Below the pieces are notes generated by a model that was given only the letters and a program-made list of their open reading frames with translations, was not told the DNA's origin and searched no databases. From contig MNCI01007715.1 of the NCBI GenBank assembly GCA_015680685.1, positions 59,226-95,923 on the forward strand: 36,698 nt of DNA. The letters are read 5' to 3'. This stretch comes from Gnetum montanum (Eukaryota; Streptophyta; Gnetopsida; Gnetales; Gnetaceae). The translations under genes were made by a program, and so were the position numbers. Shown here one piece after another: positions 9,300 through 20,849 of this stretch (position 1 is the first letter of the stretch; each line of letters opens with the position of its first letter).

Positions 9300-10194
9300 T
9301 TTGATTGGCGAGGTGTAGTGTCGGTTGTAAAACATGTTACCGTATCTTATTTTATCTTGTATTTCATTTGTTAATTCATCTAAAATAATGACAAATAAGT
9401 ATAGGCTAAGCACAAATTAGATGTTGTTCCACAAGTTGTAATTTTGGTAATAGCTCCTTCATACATGTGTTGAATCACTTAAATATTTTTTATCACTTTG
9501 ATATATGTTTTTTCGAAGTTAATAAAGATTATATGTAGGTTTTCTCTATATTTTCTGAATTTCTCCATCATTTGTCATATCAAACAAGTAGCCTTTATAA
9601 TAGATTTCACTAGCATAAATTCAAATTTATTTTCTAATACTATTGATTCAAGTCTAAGATGTTACTCTATGACTTTTTCCCAAAGCTTCATAGTATGGCT
9701 TGTTAGCTTGATCCCTCTAGATTTGCACAATTTTACACATTTCCTTTATTTTTGTAAATGGAAGCATCAATGTTTTTTCTTGAATTGTTGGTCATTTCTC
9801 CATTTTTCAAATATTTCTAAATAATTATCTCTTCATGCTTTCAAAGCTTCTATAGGAAAATTATCTTTGGTAACAGCATTTTCATTTTTTCATGTTTTGT
9901 AAGGTTGTATTCACCTCAGAGAAAGAAAGTTTATTAACCAAACCAAAATTTGATTCAACATGTCTTCTTGTAGAAATTCTTGATTTAATAATTCTTTAAA
10001 AATAAATTTTTCACCTATGCAAAATTTCATTGCCTTTTACCAAAATTCTTTCATTTGCCTCGATGTATTTAACATGCTTAATGTCCTTATATTTCCTATT
10101 TTTTAATTTTTGTCAATTTATAGATTTTTCTTCTTCTTTTATTCCTAATTTCTCATAAAAGCTATCCAAGGCTTTAAGTCTTGCTTTTGCTAAT
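9300..10194 (-). mobile_element. RTE-like LINE ORF2 fragment, 3' part (interrupted)
   Basis: The minus strand holds a decayed non-LTR reverse transcriptase. Reading down from 10194: AKARLKALDSFYEKLGIKEE, then KHVKYIEANERILVKG, then GIKLTSHTMKLWEKVIE near 9690. The last is a near-exact match to the RTE-clade block GIKLxSHTMKLWExVIE. Further on come QMMEKFR and a FINFEKTY stretch (family FIDLEKAYD), and near 9330 LDELTNEIQDKI (family MDELTxxIQxxx). Frameshifts and stops are frequent. The RT catalytic block after DELT is missing, so the element is broken at about 9300, next to the germin-like gene. Its upstream half continues at 23425 on the other side of the inserted LTR element. Confidence 0.88.
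10190..10194. repeat. Target-site duplication CTAAT, left copy of E1
   Basis: CTAAT precedes the left LTR and recurs at 23425-23429 directly after the right LTR. It joins the two halves of the interrupted LINE reading frame. Confidence 0.9.
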
Positions 10195-11094
10195 TCATGA
10201 GTGGTGAGGTACCCCTATGCCCAACCATACGAATCACAAAGCGTTCATGCATGATTCGGTCGAATTTCGCAAACTTCACCGTTTCCAGTGCACTAGCCAT
10301 TTAGGAAGTGAATCTAGCCTTAAGGTTAATTGTTGTCTTCCCAATTACACTTGTGACATTCGGTGGTATGGTTAAGCATAGTTGAGGCATTCGATTTTTA
10401 TCAATTTTTTATGTTTTATAGATCGGTGCTCAAATATGGATAAAAGTAATTTGATTAACTAATTTATTAGCATTTAACTAATCCTAACATAAGTATCCAT
10501 TTCTACTTTCTGTACACATCATACATCCACGTATCCATTGCTGGGCAACCAATCGCTATGCTATTGGGCATACAAAGCAATAATGTTGCTAGGATTACCA
10601 AGCGAATATGTGTTATGCTTGAAGCGATTGTACTTATGTGTGCAATCTATCTCACTTAATTGTCTCATTAACGTAATAACTAGAAAATATTTGACAACTA
10701 ATTAAAAGCATTTAATAAATAACTAAAAACATTAAATGCATAAATAAAATACCTAATCTATCCAAAGTGCTACAAGGTTTATTAGAAAGCTCATCTTTAT
10801 TGCCACACACATTATCGTGCTCACGTACAACAATGCTTGAATAAAGATTCATACACTCAATGGCTCCTGTTGTGGGCACCCAAGGAAAAAAATTCTAACT
10901 TTCAAATAGAAAAAATGTAAAAGCTTCAATGCTACTGAAATCTAGACTTCCCATAAATGCTACTGGTAAGCACGTATTTATAGGCCATGGATAGACATTG
11001 TGTTGATGAGGCCTTGTTGATGTAGAATGAAATGCATCAATAGGGCCTTGTTGATGAGGCCTCGTCAATGCAGGCAACCAATGATGACTCATCA
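10195..11094 (-). repeat. E1 3' LTR
   Basis: On the + strand it starts TCATGAGT (a decayed TGATGAGT) and ends ACTCATCA at 11087-11094. TATA (TATTTATA on +) is at 10975-10982. U3 near 11030-11070 holds repeated GATGAGGCCT-type words. About 18 CpGs remain, against about 11 in the 5' LTR. Confidence 0.9.
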
Positions 11095-11399
11095 TAATTT
11101 CATGACTAAATGAAAACTCGTCCTTGAGTTCTTTTACAAAATTGGGAAGGTATGGGATTATTGATTAACTTTTTTTTCAACAAAACAAAACAAAATTGAC
11201 TGATTTGACAAAAAATGGACTGTTTGAGTGTACAAATCAACATATTACAAAAAATTGTGGTGTTCAACACATTAAAAAAAATTGTGGTGTTGAGGACACA
11301 AAATTGAACACCATGACACAACTCTTCAAAATTTGGACAACACATTCCTTGATGATGTAAAGCTTGTTGGAGAAGATCAAACGGTCATAGGTGGTGGTG

Positions 11400-14235
11400 G
11401 TTCTTAAGGCTCCGAGGAACCTTCACTAACTTCACACACTAGCAATGGTTGAGGTAGCTATGGTTGTCTTGCTACTGCTGCAACTTCAGGTGGGAGGCAA
11501 AAAGCATCCAGCAGTGCTTTCATTTTCTCCTCCTTACTCTTGGGATCATACACTATTCATGTAGCTTTCCCAATGTGGATTGGAATGGGCACATCCCAAG
11601 AAGATGGGGTCACTAGAAACAACTCCTTAACATTGATGAACTAGGTAGTGAACTGTTTGCATTGAATGTCAAATGCTCACATTGTGTTCTTCAACTTCTA
11701 GTACTCATTCATCCTTCTAGATAGGTACTTAGTGATGGATTGTTGATCTATGAATCATCTTTTGAGGAATTTGAGTTTAGCATTAGCAGTCTCAAGCTTT
11801 TTCTTTGTGTCCTTGTGGTGTATAGAAAATATGAGCTAGCCACTTGTTTCTCCAATTTTGACCACGATTGTCCAACTATCAGCATTACCAGGTTTATGTA
11901 ATGGATATTGGCCAACTCCATATACCCTGTCATTTCTTCAATTTGCAACTCCTTCAAGTGGATCTCTGCTTTATTGTAGGCATCAATCCCATCAAGGATG
12001 GGCTACCACATCTCTCTTCCTTGCTGGAGTTGCTAGAGAGCTTCATTCACTTTAGACTTTGCTATTTGGATTTCTTTTTCATTAATTTCCTTTTGCAAGC
12101 CAACTTGGTCCCTATAGTGATTTTTTACTCTCTCAAACATGAGAGCTTCATTCTTTCAGGCAACAATTTTGATGGCAAACTTTTGTCGCAACGTGCGTAC
12201 CTCCTCCATTAATAGATTATACTTCTCTGTTGTCAATTTCCTCATTTTAGTGTTGACTCTAGCAAGCTACTCCCACTATTGATGAATGAATTATTGCATT
12301 TGATCTCTCTTAGCATCAACATTTCATAGGCGATGATTTTGCACATTCAATGCTTCATTTTCTTGGTGCATCTAATTCAAGTCCTTTTTAATTGAGTGCG
12401 TTTTAGCTTCTACCATAGACTATTTGAAGATTGCCATTACTAATTTCTCCTTAGCCTTTTGAAATCATTCTTGAAGTTGTTTGATAGCTTCATCTCTTAT
12501 CATTACCAAACTGAGGATTGCTTGTTTTGCAAGTTGGACATGAAGTTTAGCAACCTTTGCGGCCAAGCATTGATTTTGCTCTTAGGCTATTTCTAGTTGC
12601 CCCTCCAAAATGATGCATTTGCCCCATTACATGCAGTAGCTTCGACTAGGTTGGAGTGATGTTCTTTGAAAGATCAAAGATATTTAGAGTCAGTTGCCTA
12701 GTTTCTACTAGTTGTTCCAACATGTGTTTGTGCTAGGCTGTGTTCAATTTTTCATTAACCATGCCTGTGAATGTGTACACATCTTGGAGTGTAGATATGT
12801 TTGGTATAGATACCATGAGTGCATTCAATGCTTTAGCTACATGGTCAGCTACCACTTTTACCACTGTCTCATACCCTTGGTGTTGCATCACCAAGACAAT
12901 TGTGTCTTCACCTTCCTCCAACCTCACCAAGAAAGTGACAACATTCCTAGAGATTTCTGGGAATAGATGATGTGTTTCTAATGACACCATCACCTCCTAA
13001 GCATTGGGGTCCAACCTTAAAGGCAACTATGTTCTTTGGATAGAGGAAATTGAACCACCCCTCTCCATCTAGCTAACTATTTATGCCATCTCATTAAGGT
13101 GACTCATTGTTGGCCAATACATAGATGGATATGCCCCACTCATTCCTTCTTACTACTCTTGTTTGCTCAAGAGCTACTCTTGAATTTCTTGTAGATGCTC
13201 AAGAACTGTGTGGTCCTCTGATGTTGTCTCCTATGTGGGTGGTGGTGGTGGCAATTCCTCTTCTTAAATGCTTGTCAACATTTTATCTTTCATGATTTCT
13301 ACCCATAAGGCCAAGGAAGCATGCCTAAAAGTGTCATTTGAATAGCAAATAATACCTACCCTCTTGCAAAGTTTCCTAATAATGCATGGAAGGGAAGGGT
13401 CTTCCTTCCATGTGCATTCTCCTTGAAGAACTTCTCAATCTCCAAATAAATTAGCTATGAAAGATTAATAGGAAATTTTCCTCTTAGAGAAGCATATGCA
13501 CAGGCAAAGAAGGTAGCCACATGGCTTGGCCTCACTGTTGGATTGAGTTGATAGGCCATAATCTTAAAATAAATTTGCTCTGCTGGTGTGAGCATGTCAT
13601 AATCCTTATGTTTCACCTCGTAGCATCACTAGGTCCACTCCCTTTTTACCTTAGGATCACCTTTTGTTGATATTTCTACCAACTATGTTCTAATGTCTAG
13701 CAACCCTAGTTCTTGTGTGATAGCTTCTATTAAATAGGATACTTGAATGTCCTTGATTTTTACAATGGAACCCAACCTTTGGTTATTGAAGAAAAGATAA
13801 GTCTCTCGCATGTAGCACTTCCCACTGGTCATGATGATTGGCCACATGAGAGAGGCTTGCCATTGTGTCCTAACATCCTCTAGAGCTTTCTCCAAAATGG
13901 CCCAAAGTTTATTTCTTGAAGAATTAATCATTGGATTTCTCAAGACTTGATGATGTCTAGGCAGGTTTGACTCAAAGTGATCTCAAGCCTTGGCATAGGT
14001 CTAGGTGCTTCTCCTCATTGGGATGGTTCTATAAGTAGTTCTTCTTCTAGAATCTATCAAAAAAATTCCACTTCAGGCTCCTCATGAAGAGGTCCTGTTG
14101 CATGGGTTGCTTCTTATTGTTCCTATTGGCCTCTTCCAACTCTAAGTTTCTTCTCCTATGGTTGTGAGGGTTCTCCTTCTTGTGGACATTTTTTTTGGTG
14201 CCATCTATAATCACAATAGAACCATGGATTAACAA
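11400..14235 (-). pseudogene. Extra 3' ORF of E1 in the env-like position, decayed
   Basis: Between integrase and the 3' LTR the minus strand keeps long but broken open frames in one direction: 14047-14235, 13683-13943 with continuation to about 13380, 12733-12993 and 11748-11957. The start is basic (KKNVHKKENPHNHRRRN). The middle has WAILEKALEDVRTQWQAS and a stretch with YDMLTPAEQIYFKIMAYQL. The later part is Leu-, Glu- and Lys-rich and looks helical or coiled-coil (for example MLEQLVETRQLTL). I recognise no domain, no signal peptide and no clear membrane anchor. Athila-type elements often carry an env-like ORF at this place, so position and strand support an element-encoded protein; its function is unknown. 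The related element E2 keeps only the start of this ORF (near 26700-26800). Confidence 0.6.
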
Positions 14236-14660
14236 TCATTGTGGTGTAACCTTAAAACAATTGGGATACCTTAGCTCTTGAGGGTAGTTACACTTGACTA
14301 AGTTGTGATTATGGCTTATTTAATTACCTTAATTATTATTTCTATTTATTCCTTACCATTAATAAATCATCTTGGAGATTATTGGAAGGGTTAACTTGGG
14401 AAAAGTTGATGTTTATGTATGATTAACATTACAAACCCTTGGGAGAGTTAGAAAAAATTTTCAAAAAATTGCATCAAAAACCTTAAGGTTTATGGCCCCC
14501 ATGATAAAGATCTTACCTCTAGTAAGTGCAAGATCAAAAAATGGAGTGATTTCGACAAATGGTTTTAAAGTTATGGACTTTGGAAGATTTTGGTCTTTAG
14601 AAAATTGCAAAAAATCCCCGTGTGTTATGAGAAATTTCCAAAAAGTTCTAAAGTGTTTGG

Positions 14661-14740
14661 TTTTATATATAGTATTTTTTTGCTACATCAATGAGGCCTT
14701 GTTGATGCCATTAGCTGCATTGATGAGGCCTTGTTGACAT
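14661..14740 (-). promoter_or_regulatory. U3-like module inside E1, upstream of the 3' ORF
   Basis: On the minus strand two copies of AAGGCCTCAT(C/T)(A/G)ATG-type words are followed by ACTATATATAAAA at 14673-14661, about 450 bases before the 3' ORF. The LTR U3 has the same arrangement: GATGAGGCCT repeats, then a TATA box. The matching part of E2 aligns on the downstream side but seems to lack the module. An internal promoter for the 3' ORF is a hypothesis. Confidence 0.45.
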
Positions 14741-16400
14741 AGTTGATAATAATCATTGACTTTCATTGAATTTGGTCAAACTTTCAAAATACAATAAATT
14801 TTTTGATGAAATTGGGATCAAATGAAAGCTTAGAAGACCAAGAATAGTATGAAATCATGCAAAGAGGGTGTTGAAGTTTATAAATCTGAAAAATTGAGAA
14901 AAATTAATTAATGGATGAATGCAATGAAAGATTAAGGAGTGCTGAGCAGTTTACACAATGGAAAATACAAAATATAAGATTGTAATGATGTCAAAGGTAA
15001 GGAACCTTATCTAATCCGGCCAAAAGCTATGCAAGTGGGTCCTCCCCATAGTAGATTCATGTCCTTTTTTCCCTTGCATAACCTTAAATAAGGCATTTTT
15101 GGGCCCCATAGTCAATTTAATGATCATGAAAAGTTAACGACAAACCCAAAAAAATCCACTCAAGAATCCCAATACATCAAATTATGACATAGAGAAAAAC
15201 ATAGAACCTACTAGTGAGGTGAGTTATGGTAGCATGGATGGATGATAGAGAAGGTGGAATGGAGTTCCAAATTAAGGTCACAAGAAGTTCCTTGTGGAAT
15301 TATGTTTAAAATGACTTGAGAAGTTCCATCCTTAATCCAAACCAAAGCCATCCACTTTCAGTGACTTTGCATCATCACTCTAATATCAATCCACCAACTT
15401 GAGATACAAGAGTATCCCTACAAGAAACCATCATTTCACAAAGAGGAGAGAGAAGTAGAAAGTAAGAGAGAGAGAAGGCCTTAGTTAGAGGGGACCTTCA
15501 TGCATAGGTGTATGTCTTTCGAGTCCCATAACCAGTGCTTGTAGCCCTTTTATTTGTCTAAGAGGTGTGCTTTGAATTTTCATTATTTTTTTTATTATTT
15601 ATTTTTGAAATGGGAACCACACCATGCAATGACATTATTTGTCTTCCTATCAATGGGTGGTATGGAATGGTAAGAAGTCTACAAAAAAACACTTAAGAAC
15701 TCAAGTAAGAAAAGGAGTACAAAGAGTATTGAGTCCCCTTGAAGTCACACCCTTTACAAACCTTGGGATCCTTCCTAATTCTGGAACTACTAAGGTCGTT
15801 GATTGATTAAAAGTTTCTTTCATGAAAAAGGGACCTCAAATTCCTAAAATAAAGAAAATCATAGAGTTCATTGGATAGGTGGATGACATGGACTCACTGC
15901 TTATTCCATGAAAAATAAACCATGTCGAAGTCATCAGACATTAGAATTCAAAAATAGAAACTAGACATCAACAATCACACATTAAGCACAAACCATCATT
16001 AGCAAATAGCAAAAGTAGCATTGTGTCCTATGACATTAAATTAGACTTATTAGCAAAAATGAGAAAATATCACACTTAATCAAAGGAAGAAAAAGAAAGA
16101 AAATATAGTAAAATATATAAGAAAGTGTAAAATAAGCAAGAAAGTTTAAAGGTACTAAAAATGATATAAAATTAGAAAAATTCAAAAATCAAAAATTTGT
16201 AAAATCAAAAATGTGAAAAACAAAATGGTATAAAAAGTGAGAGGCCATGGTAATGGTTAGCATGGATGGTCATCTCCGTCATGACTAAATTAGAAAGAAG
16301 AGATCCAAAAAATAAAATGTGGGTGTTCAGTCATTGAGGAAGTAGTTACATTAGCTTGTCTTGATTCTAGGAAAGGTTTGACTTGTTGGATATTGACCAA
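14740..16400 (-). other. E1 non-coding region between integrase and the 3' ORF
   Basis: No coding signal on either strand. It is clearly homologous to E2 at about 25270-26600 in inverse orientation; shared marks are the words around GGGACTCGAAAGACAT (near 15520 here, 25710 in E2) and CATGGTTTATTTTTCATG (near 15910 and 25285). Confidence 0.7.
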
Positions 16401-17350
16401 CTTCTTTGTATTTTGGCATTAGGTTTGTAAATTATCATGGTCCCAAAGGGAAAGGCTTGATCAATTATATATGGTCCCTTCCACAATGTTTGAAATTTTC
16501 CCTTTTGAGGTACATGTGTGGGGTTCTAGTAGAGGACCTTATCTCCTGGTTGAAACTTTACTCTCCTAATTCTAAGGTTGTGGTGTTGCTTGCTAAATGC
16601 CGTATTCACCTCATTCAAAGATAGGGCCACTAAGTGATTTTTGTCTAGCACATTCAGATTGATCAATCTTTCCTTTTATGCCAAACTTAGGTCAAGGTTT
16701 ACCATTGAGAGTGTATGGAGATTAGATTGAATTGGGAGCATTGGAAGTTTCTTGTACATTAACTCATATGAATAATATCCAATAGGAAGTTTCCAAGTTG
16801 ATTGGTAAGCCTAGAGAGAATCATTAAGTTTTGTGCTCCAGTCCTTCCTAAGTTAGTTACCTCTTCTTGACTGTTATCTTGGGGGTGGTAAGGTGTTGTT
16901 AATTTATGTTCTACCCCCAAGCATTGCATTAATTTTCTAAATGTGGCACTTGTGAAATAAGTTCCATTATTAGAAATTAGTGAATGTGGCACCCCAAACC
17001 TATTTACAATATGTTGTTGTATAAATTTGGTGGCAATGGATGATGTGCAATTTGTAACTACTATCGCTTTAGCCCATTTTGTGCAATAGTCAACTACTAC
17101 TGTAACATATGCTTTCCCATTAGACATGGGTGTGATGGAATCCATGAAGTTAACGCCCCATATGTCGAAAGGTTCTAGTGGTTGAATCCACTATTAAGGA
17201 CCTTCCATATGAGTAGTCATCCCCCCGTCACATTGATAATATTCACAAGACATGACAAACTGATTGGCATCCCTAAATATTGTGGGCTAATAGTGTCATG
17301 CCATTAGGATTTTTATGGTCATGCATCTTCCTACATAGTGGCCTCTACAA
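16400..17350 (-). pseudogene. E1 integrase, decayed
   Basis: The minus strand encodes the zinc-finger end (SCEYYQCDG near 17240) and then the catalytic core: MDSITPMSNGKAYVTVVVDY with the first Asp, CTKWAKA, VNRFGVPHSLIS, NNGTYF, and TPYHPQDNSQEEVTN with the Glu. The second catalytic Asp of the usual ISDNG block is Asn (codon AAT at 16969-16971), so the enzyme would be dead even without the stops. The C-terminal part is badly broken. The open frame 16759-17145 is the best-preserved piece. Confidence 0.9.
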
Positions 17351-17599
17351 GGTCCTTCATGAGCATCCTAGAGAACATGCAATTGATCTTTGTTAGGGAA
17401 ACATCAACAAATCAAGCCATTAGCACACACCTTGTAAATGTGTCAATTAATTTCCATGAAGTATTTGACCCAATAAAGAAATTGTTCCTTTTTCCTAAAA
17501 TTCAAGTCTTATGGCATCTCTTGAGTGAGAAGATATGTGAGGATGCCATTATACCATATTGCTTTTTTGGGTGTTTGTTCATTTATTGATCTAGTAAAG

Positions 17600-19050
17600 A
17601 GGAGTTTATCTAGAAAATAGTCATAGAGTGGGCTCTCCTCCTTTTTGTTATCCCATCTTAAGTAAGAAAGATGGTCAGCAATCACATTCTTGGTCCCTTT
17701 TCAATCTACCATAGTAAGATTGAATTCCTACAAGATCACAAGCCACCATATAGCAGGAGGCCTCACAGTCGGCTTATTCCTAAGGAAGTGAATTGAACTA
17801 TGGTTTGTATGTATAAATACTTTGTAACCTAGCAAATAATGTCTAAAATTTTCTAACACATTCATTACTTCCATTAATTCCTTCTCTGTGGTGGTGTAAT
17901 TTAACTATGCTCCCACAATGCTTCAACTAGCGCAGTCGATATAATATGGATGTTTCTTATCATCCATTTGCATGAGTACTAGTCCCAAAGCATAGTTAGA
18001 TACATTTGTCATGATATGGAATGGTTTGGACTAATTGGGTGCTCATAAGATTGGTGTTTCTATGAGTTTCTCTTGGTCCAAATGAAAGGTGCATCTTTCT
18101 TTGTAAGTTCTACCAATGGCTTTGTAATCTTAGAAAAATTATCAATAAAGAACTGGCAGTAACTAGTATGTCCAAGGAATGATAGAACATATTTAACGGT
18201 CTTTGGTTGACATGTTATTCCTTAGATGATCCTTATCTTTTCTGGTTCTACCTTAATCCCTTTCTACAAAATTCAGTTCCCTAGTACAATGCCTTCTTGG
18301 ACCATGAGATGGCTCTTTTGCTAGTTAAGCCATAGGTTTGTCTCAACACATCTCTTCAGTACCTGCTCAAGTTGGTCCAAGTCTTACTCAAAGGTAGCTC
18401 CATAGGTGGAGAAGTCATCCATAAAGACTTTAACACTACTATTGATTTTTTGTTGAAAGATACTAAGGACCAAGTGTTGAAATGTTGTATGGATATTGCA
18501 TAGTCCAAATGGCATCTTATAGTATGAAAACATTCCCTAGGGACTTTTGAATGTTTTTTTGGCTTGGTCCTCTAGCACAATTTGGATTTGGTTATAGCCA
18601 CTATAACCATCCAAGAAACTATAATAATAATTCTCGAATATGGTGTCTAATACTTGATCCACAAACAAAAAAGGAAAGTGATCCTTAAATGTTGCCATAT
18701 TTAACAACCTAAAGTCAATGCAAACCCACCATTTACCACCCTTCTTTGGTACAATTATGAGGAGGCTAATCCACTTACTATCCACAATTGGATAGATAAA
18801 CCTTACCTTGAAGAGTTGCTTTATCTCCTCCTTAACAATTTTCTTCAATTTGGGGTTTAGTTGCCTCTGCGCCTACCTTCTAGTCTTAATGGCTGGGTTA
18901 GTGTAGATGTGATGCTAGCATATCCTTGGATCGATTCTTATTAGCTCTGGATATGACCAAGCAAAGGTTGTTGACCATTTATTCACCACTTTTAACAGCT
19001 TTTCTTTTTTTTTCAGAAGAAAGTTTAACATTAATGATGACTAGTTTACC
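17600..19050 (-). pseudogene. E1 reverse transcriptase and RNase H, decayed
   Basis: RT begins near 18900 with LNPKLKKIVKEEIKQLF, then FIYPIVDSKW, VPKKGGKWWVCIDFRLLN, KDHFPFLFVDQVLD, FLDGYSGYNQI and EDQAKKTF. Past a stop come YYKMPFGLCN and VFMDDFSTYG near 18425, where the two catalytic Asp residues are intact. The thumb and connection have SFLGHT near 18160. RNase H follows in several frames, with a recognisable ENFRHYLLGYKVFIHT near 17830. The blocks match Athila/Tat RTs more closely than chromovirus ones; that judgement is by eye. Stops and shifts throughout show it is inactive. Confidence 0.9.
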
Positions 19051-19649
19051 ATTTTTAAAAAATTCATATTCCATACTGACTAGTAAATTTTTTAGTTCTA
19101 AGGGCTCTTACATGAAGTTATTAGGGATCTTGAACTCTCCCCAATAGGTATCATCATCTTCATTAGAGAGTTGGGAATGAACTTGTTCAATTTTGTCCAT
19201 GCCTTCAACATACACATATGTTAGACTCTTAGTTAGCTTCATGCATATTGTGCTACTATCTGAATCAGCTATTAGCCACTGGGTGGCCTCTTGCTTTTTG
19301 GCTACTACATACACACATTGTTGAATATTAATATCTTGTGCACATTGAGTGCATGCCTTAATGTATGTGCTTTTGATTGACCAAATATTTTGCACACAAT
19401 TACATCCATTGTCACTATACACAATGCATGAAATATGATTCTTCTTAATTTTTCCTAACTCATTTTCCTTAGATATTTCAAGAGATAGGTCCCTTATATC
19501 CATTCATGCATCGACTGTGCTTAACCAAGCCCTTTCCATAATGATGGGGAAGTCACTTTTGCAATTGTCCATCTTGATTACAAAAAATTAGCAATATAGG
19601 ACCACTCATAGACTATGGTCATAATGTCCTCTAGTAATCCCAAAGGGAC

Positions 19650-19880
19650 CATAATCAACTAATCTACTAATTCTAGATAGATATTGCTCTTCTTAAGAGG
19701 TAGTAGGTTCCAGGCCTTGTACATATCATGGAAGATGAGGTTAACTCTAGAACCAGAGTTAAGAAGAGTGTTGCATGGCTCTTGTCTAGCAATCTATAGA
19801 AAGATGAGTAGACTTCCTGGATTAGATCTTTTTGTAGGAAGGTTTCTAGCCTTAATCCAGTCAAAGACAACATGAGTTAG
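19650..19880 (-). pseudogene. E1 aspartic protease, decayed, with Asn for the catalytic Asp
   Basis: On - the sequence LLNSGSRVNLI (near 19730-19765) matches the retroviral-type protease block (L)(I/L)DSGS-VN-I. The catalytic Asp codon GAC is AAC at 19758-19760, and one stop lies upstream. It sits between the Pro-rich gag end and the RT, as expected. Confidence 0.75.
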
Positions 19881-19948
19881 CATTATAGTGCAGATCCTAG
19901 ATAGCACTTGGTTTGAAGGATGCTTTAAGGTATTTGATGTAGAGGAGG

Positions 19949-20362
19949 AGGGTACTAGAGATGTAGGGCAATAATCTAGAGTAGGTTGTGAGGGCTAGAG
20001 AGAATTGATAGGTTAGAAGAAAGGTTGTTTCCTTGATCCATTATCTAGACCACTTGGTTGAAAAACTGGTTGTGAGTGTACAACCCTTGTAGCATTTCAT
20101 TGTTGTGGATATGAAGGAATTTCACCCTACATGGATGGAGTAGGAGGTAACTGAGTTGAAGGTGTAGATGCAGGTGCAGAGGAATGTGGAGGATGATAAG
20201 GATACAAATAGGGGTTTTTCCTCGAGTAGATGGTGAATGTGTTTGATGGTACTCTAGAGGGTAATAGTATTGCTGGAATGATGCATGACTTGCCAAACTT
20301 CTATAAGGATCTGGTTGCCTATAAGGGTACTGCTACCTTGGCAATGGCACTTGGGTAGTAAG
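19949..20362. repeat. Left arm of a 414-bp inverted repeat
   Basis: Base for base it is the reverse complement of 20412-20825 apart from three substitutions and no indels (99.3 per cent). It encodes the Pro-rich gag end on the minus strand (for example SSAPASTPSTQLPPTPS), the orientation that fits E1. Confidence 0.95.
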
Positions 20363-20411
20363 CTTATTACTATTGGTGGAACTTCCTTGGGCTGCCTTGA
20401 GGGTAAGGTNC

Positions 20412-20825
20412 CTTACTACCCAAGTGCCATTGCCAAGGTAGCAGTACCCTTATAGGCAACCAGATCCTTATAGAAGTTTGGCAAGTCATGCATCATTCCA
20501 GCAACACTATTACCCTCTAGAGTACCATCAAACACATTCACCATCTACTCGAGGAAAAACCCCTATTTGTATCCTTATCATCCTCCACATTCCTCTGCAC
20601 CTGCATCTACACCTTCAACTCAGTTACCTCCTACTCCATCCATGTAGGGTGAAATTCCTTCATAGCCACAACAATGAAATGCTACAAGGGTTGTACACTC
20701 ACAACCAGTTTTTCAACCAAGTGGTCTAGATAATGGATCAAGGAAACAACCTTTCTTCTGACCTATCAATTCTCTCTAGCCCTCACAACCTACTCTAGAT
20801 TATTGCCCTACATCTCTAGTACCCT
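20412..20825. repeat. Right arm of the inverted repeat, bounded by Ns, probable misassembly
   Basis: This copy lies between the N at 20410 and the N at 20826 and is in the wrong orientation for E1 gag. The arms are far more alike than E1's own LTRs, so a duplication as old as the element is excluded. The simplest reading is a small contig of the same or an allelic sequence placed backwards. The mirror-image frames at 20045-20296 and 20478-20729 are the same non-coding shadow seen twice. Confidence 0.85.
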
Positions 20826-20849
20826 NTGATAACTTATCAACCCTGGCTA

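Noticed and set aside
20045-20729. Pair of near-identical 83-residue proteins on opposite strands
   Set aside because: They are the two arms of the inverted repeat read in the wrong frame; the gag frame is a different one.
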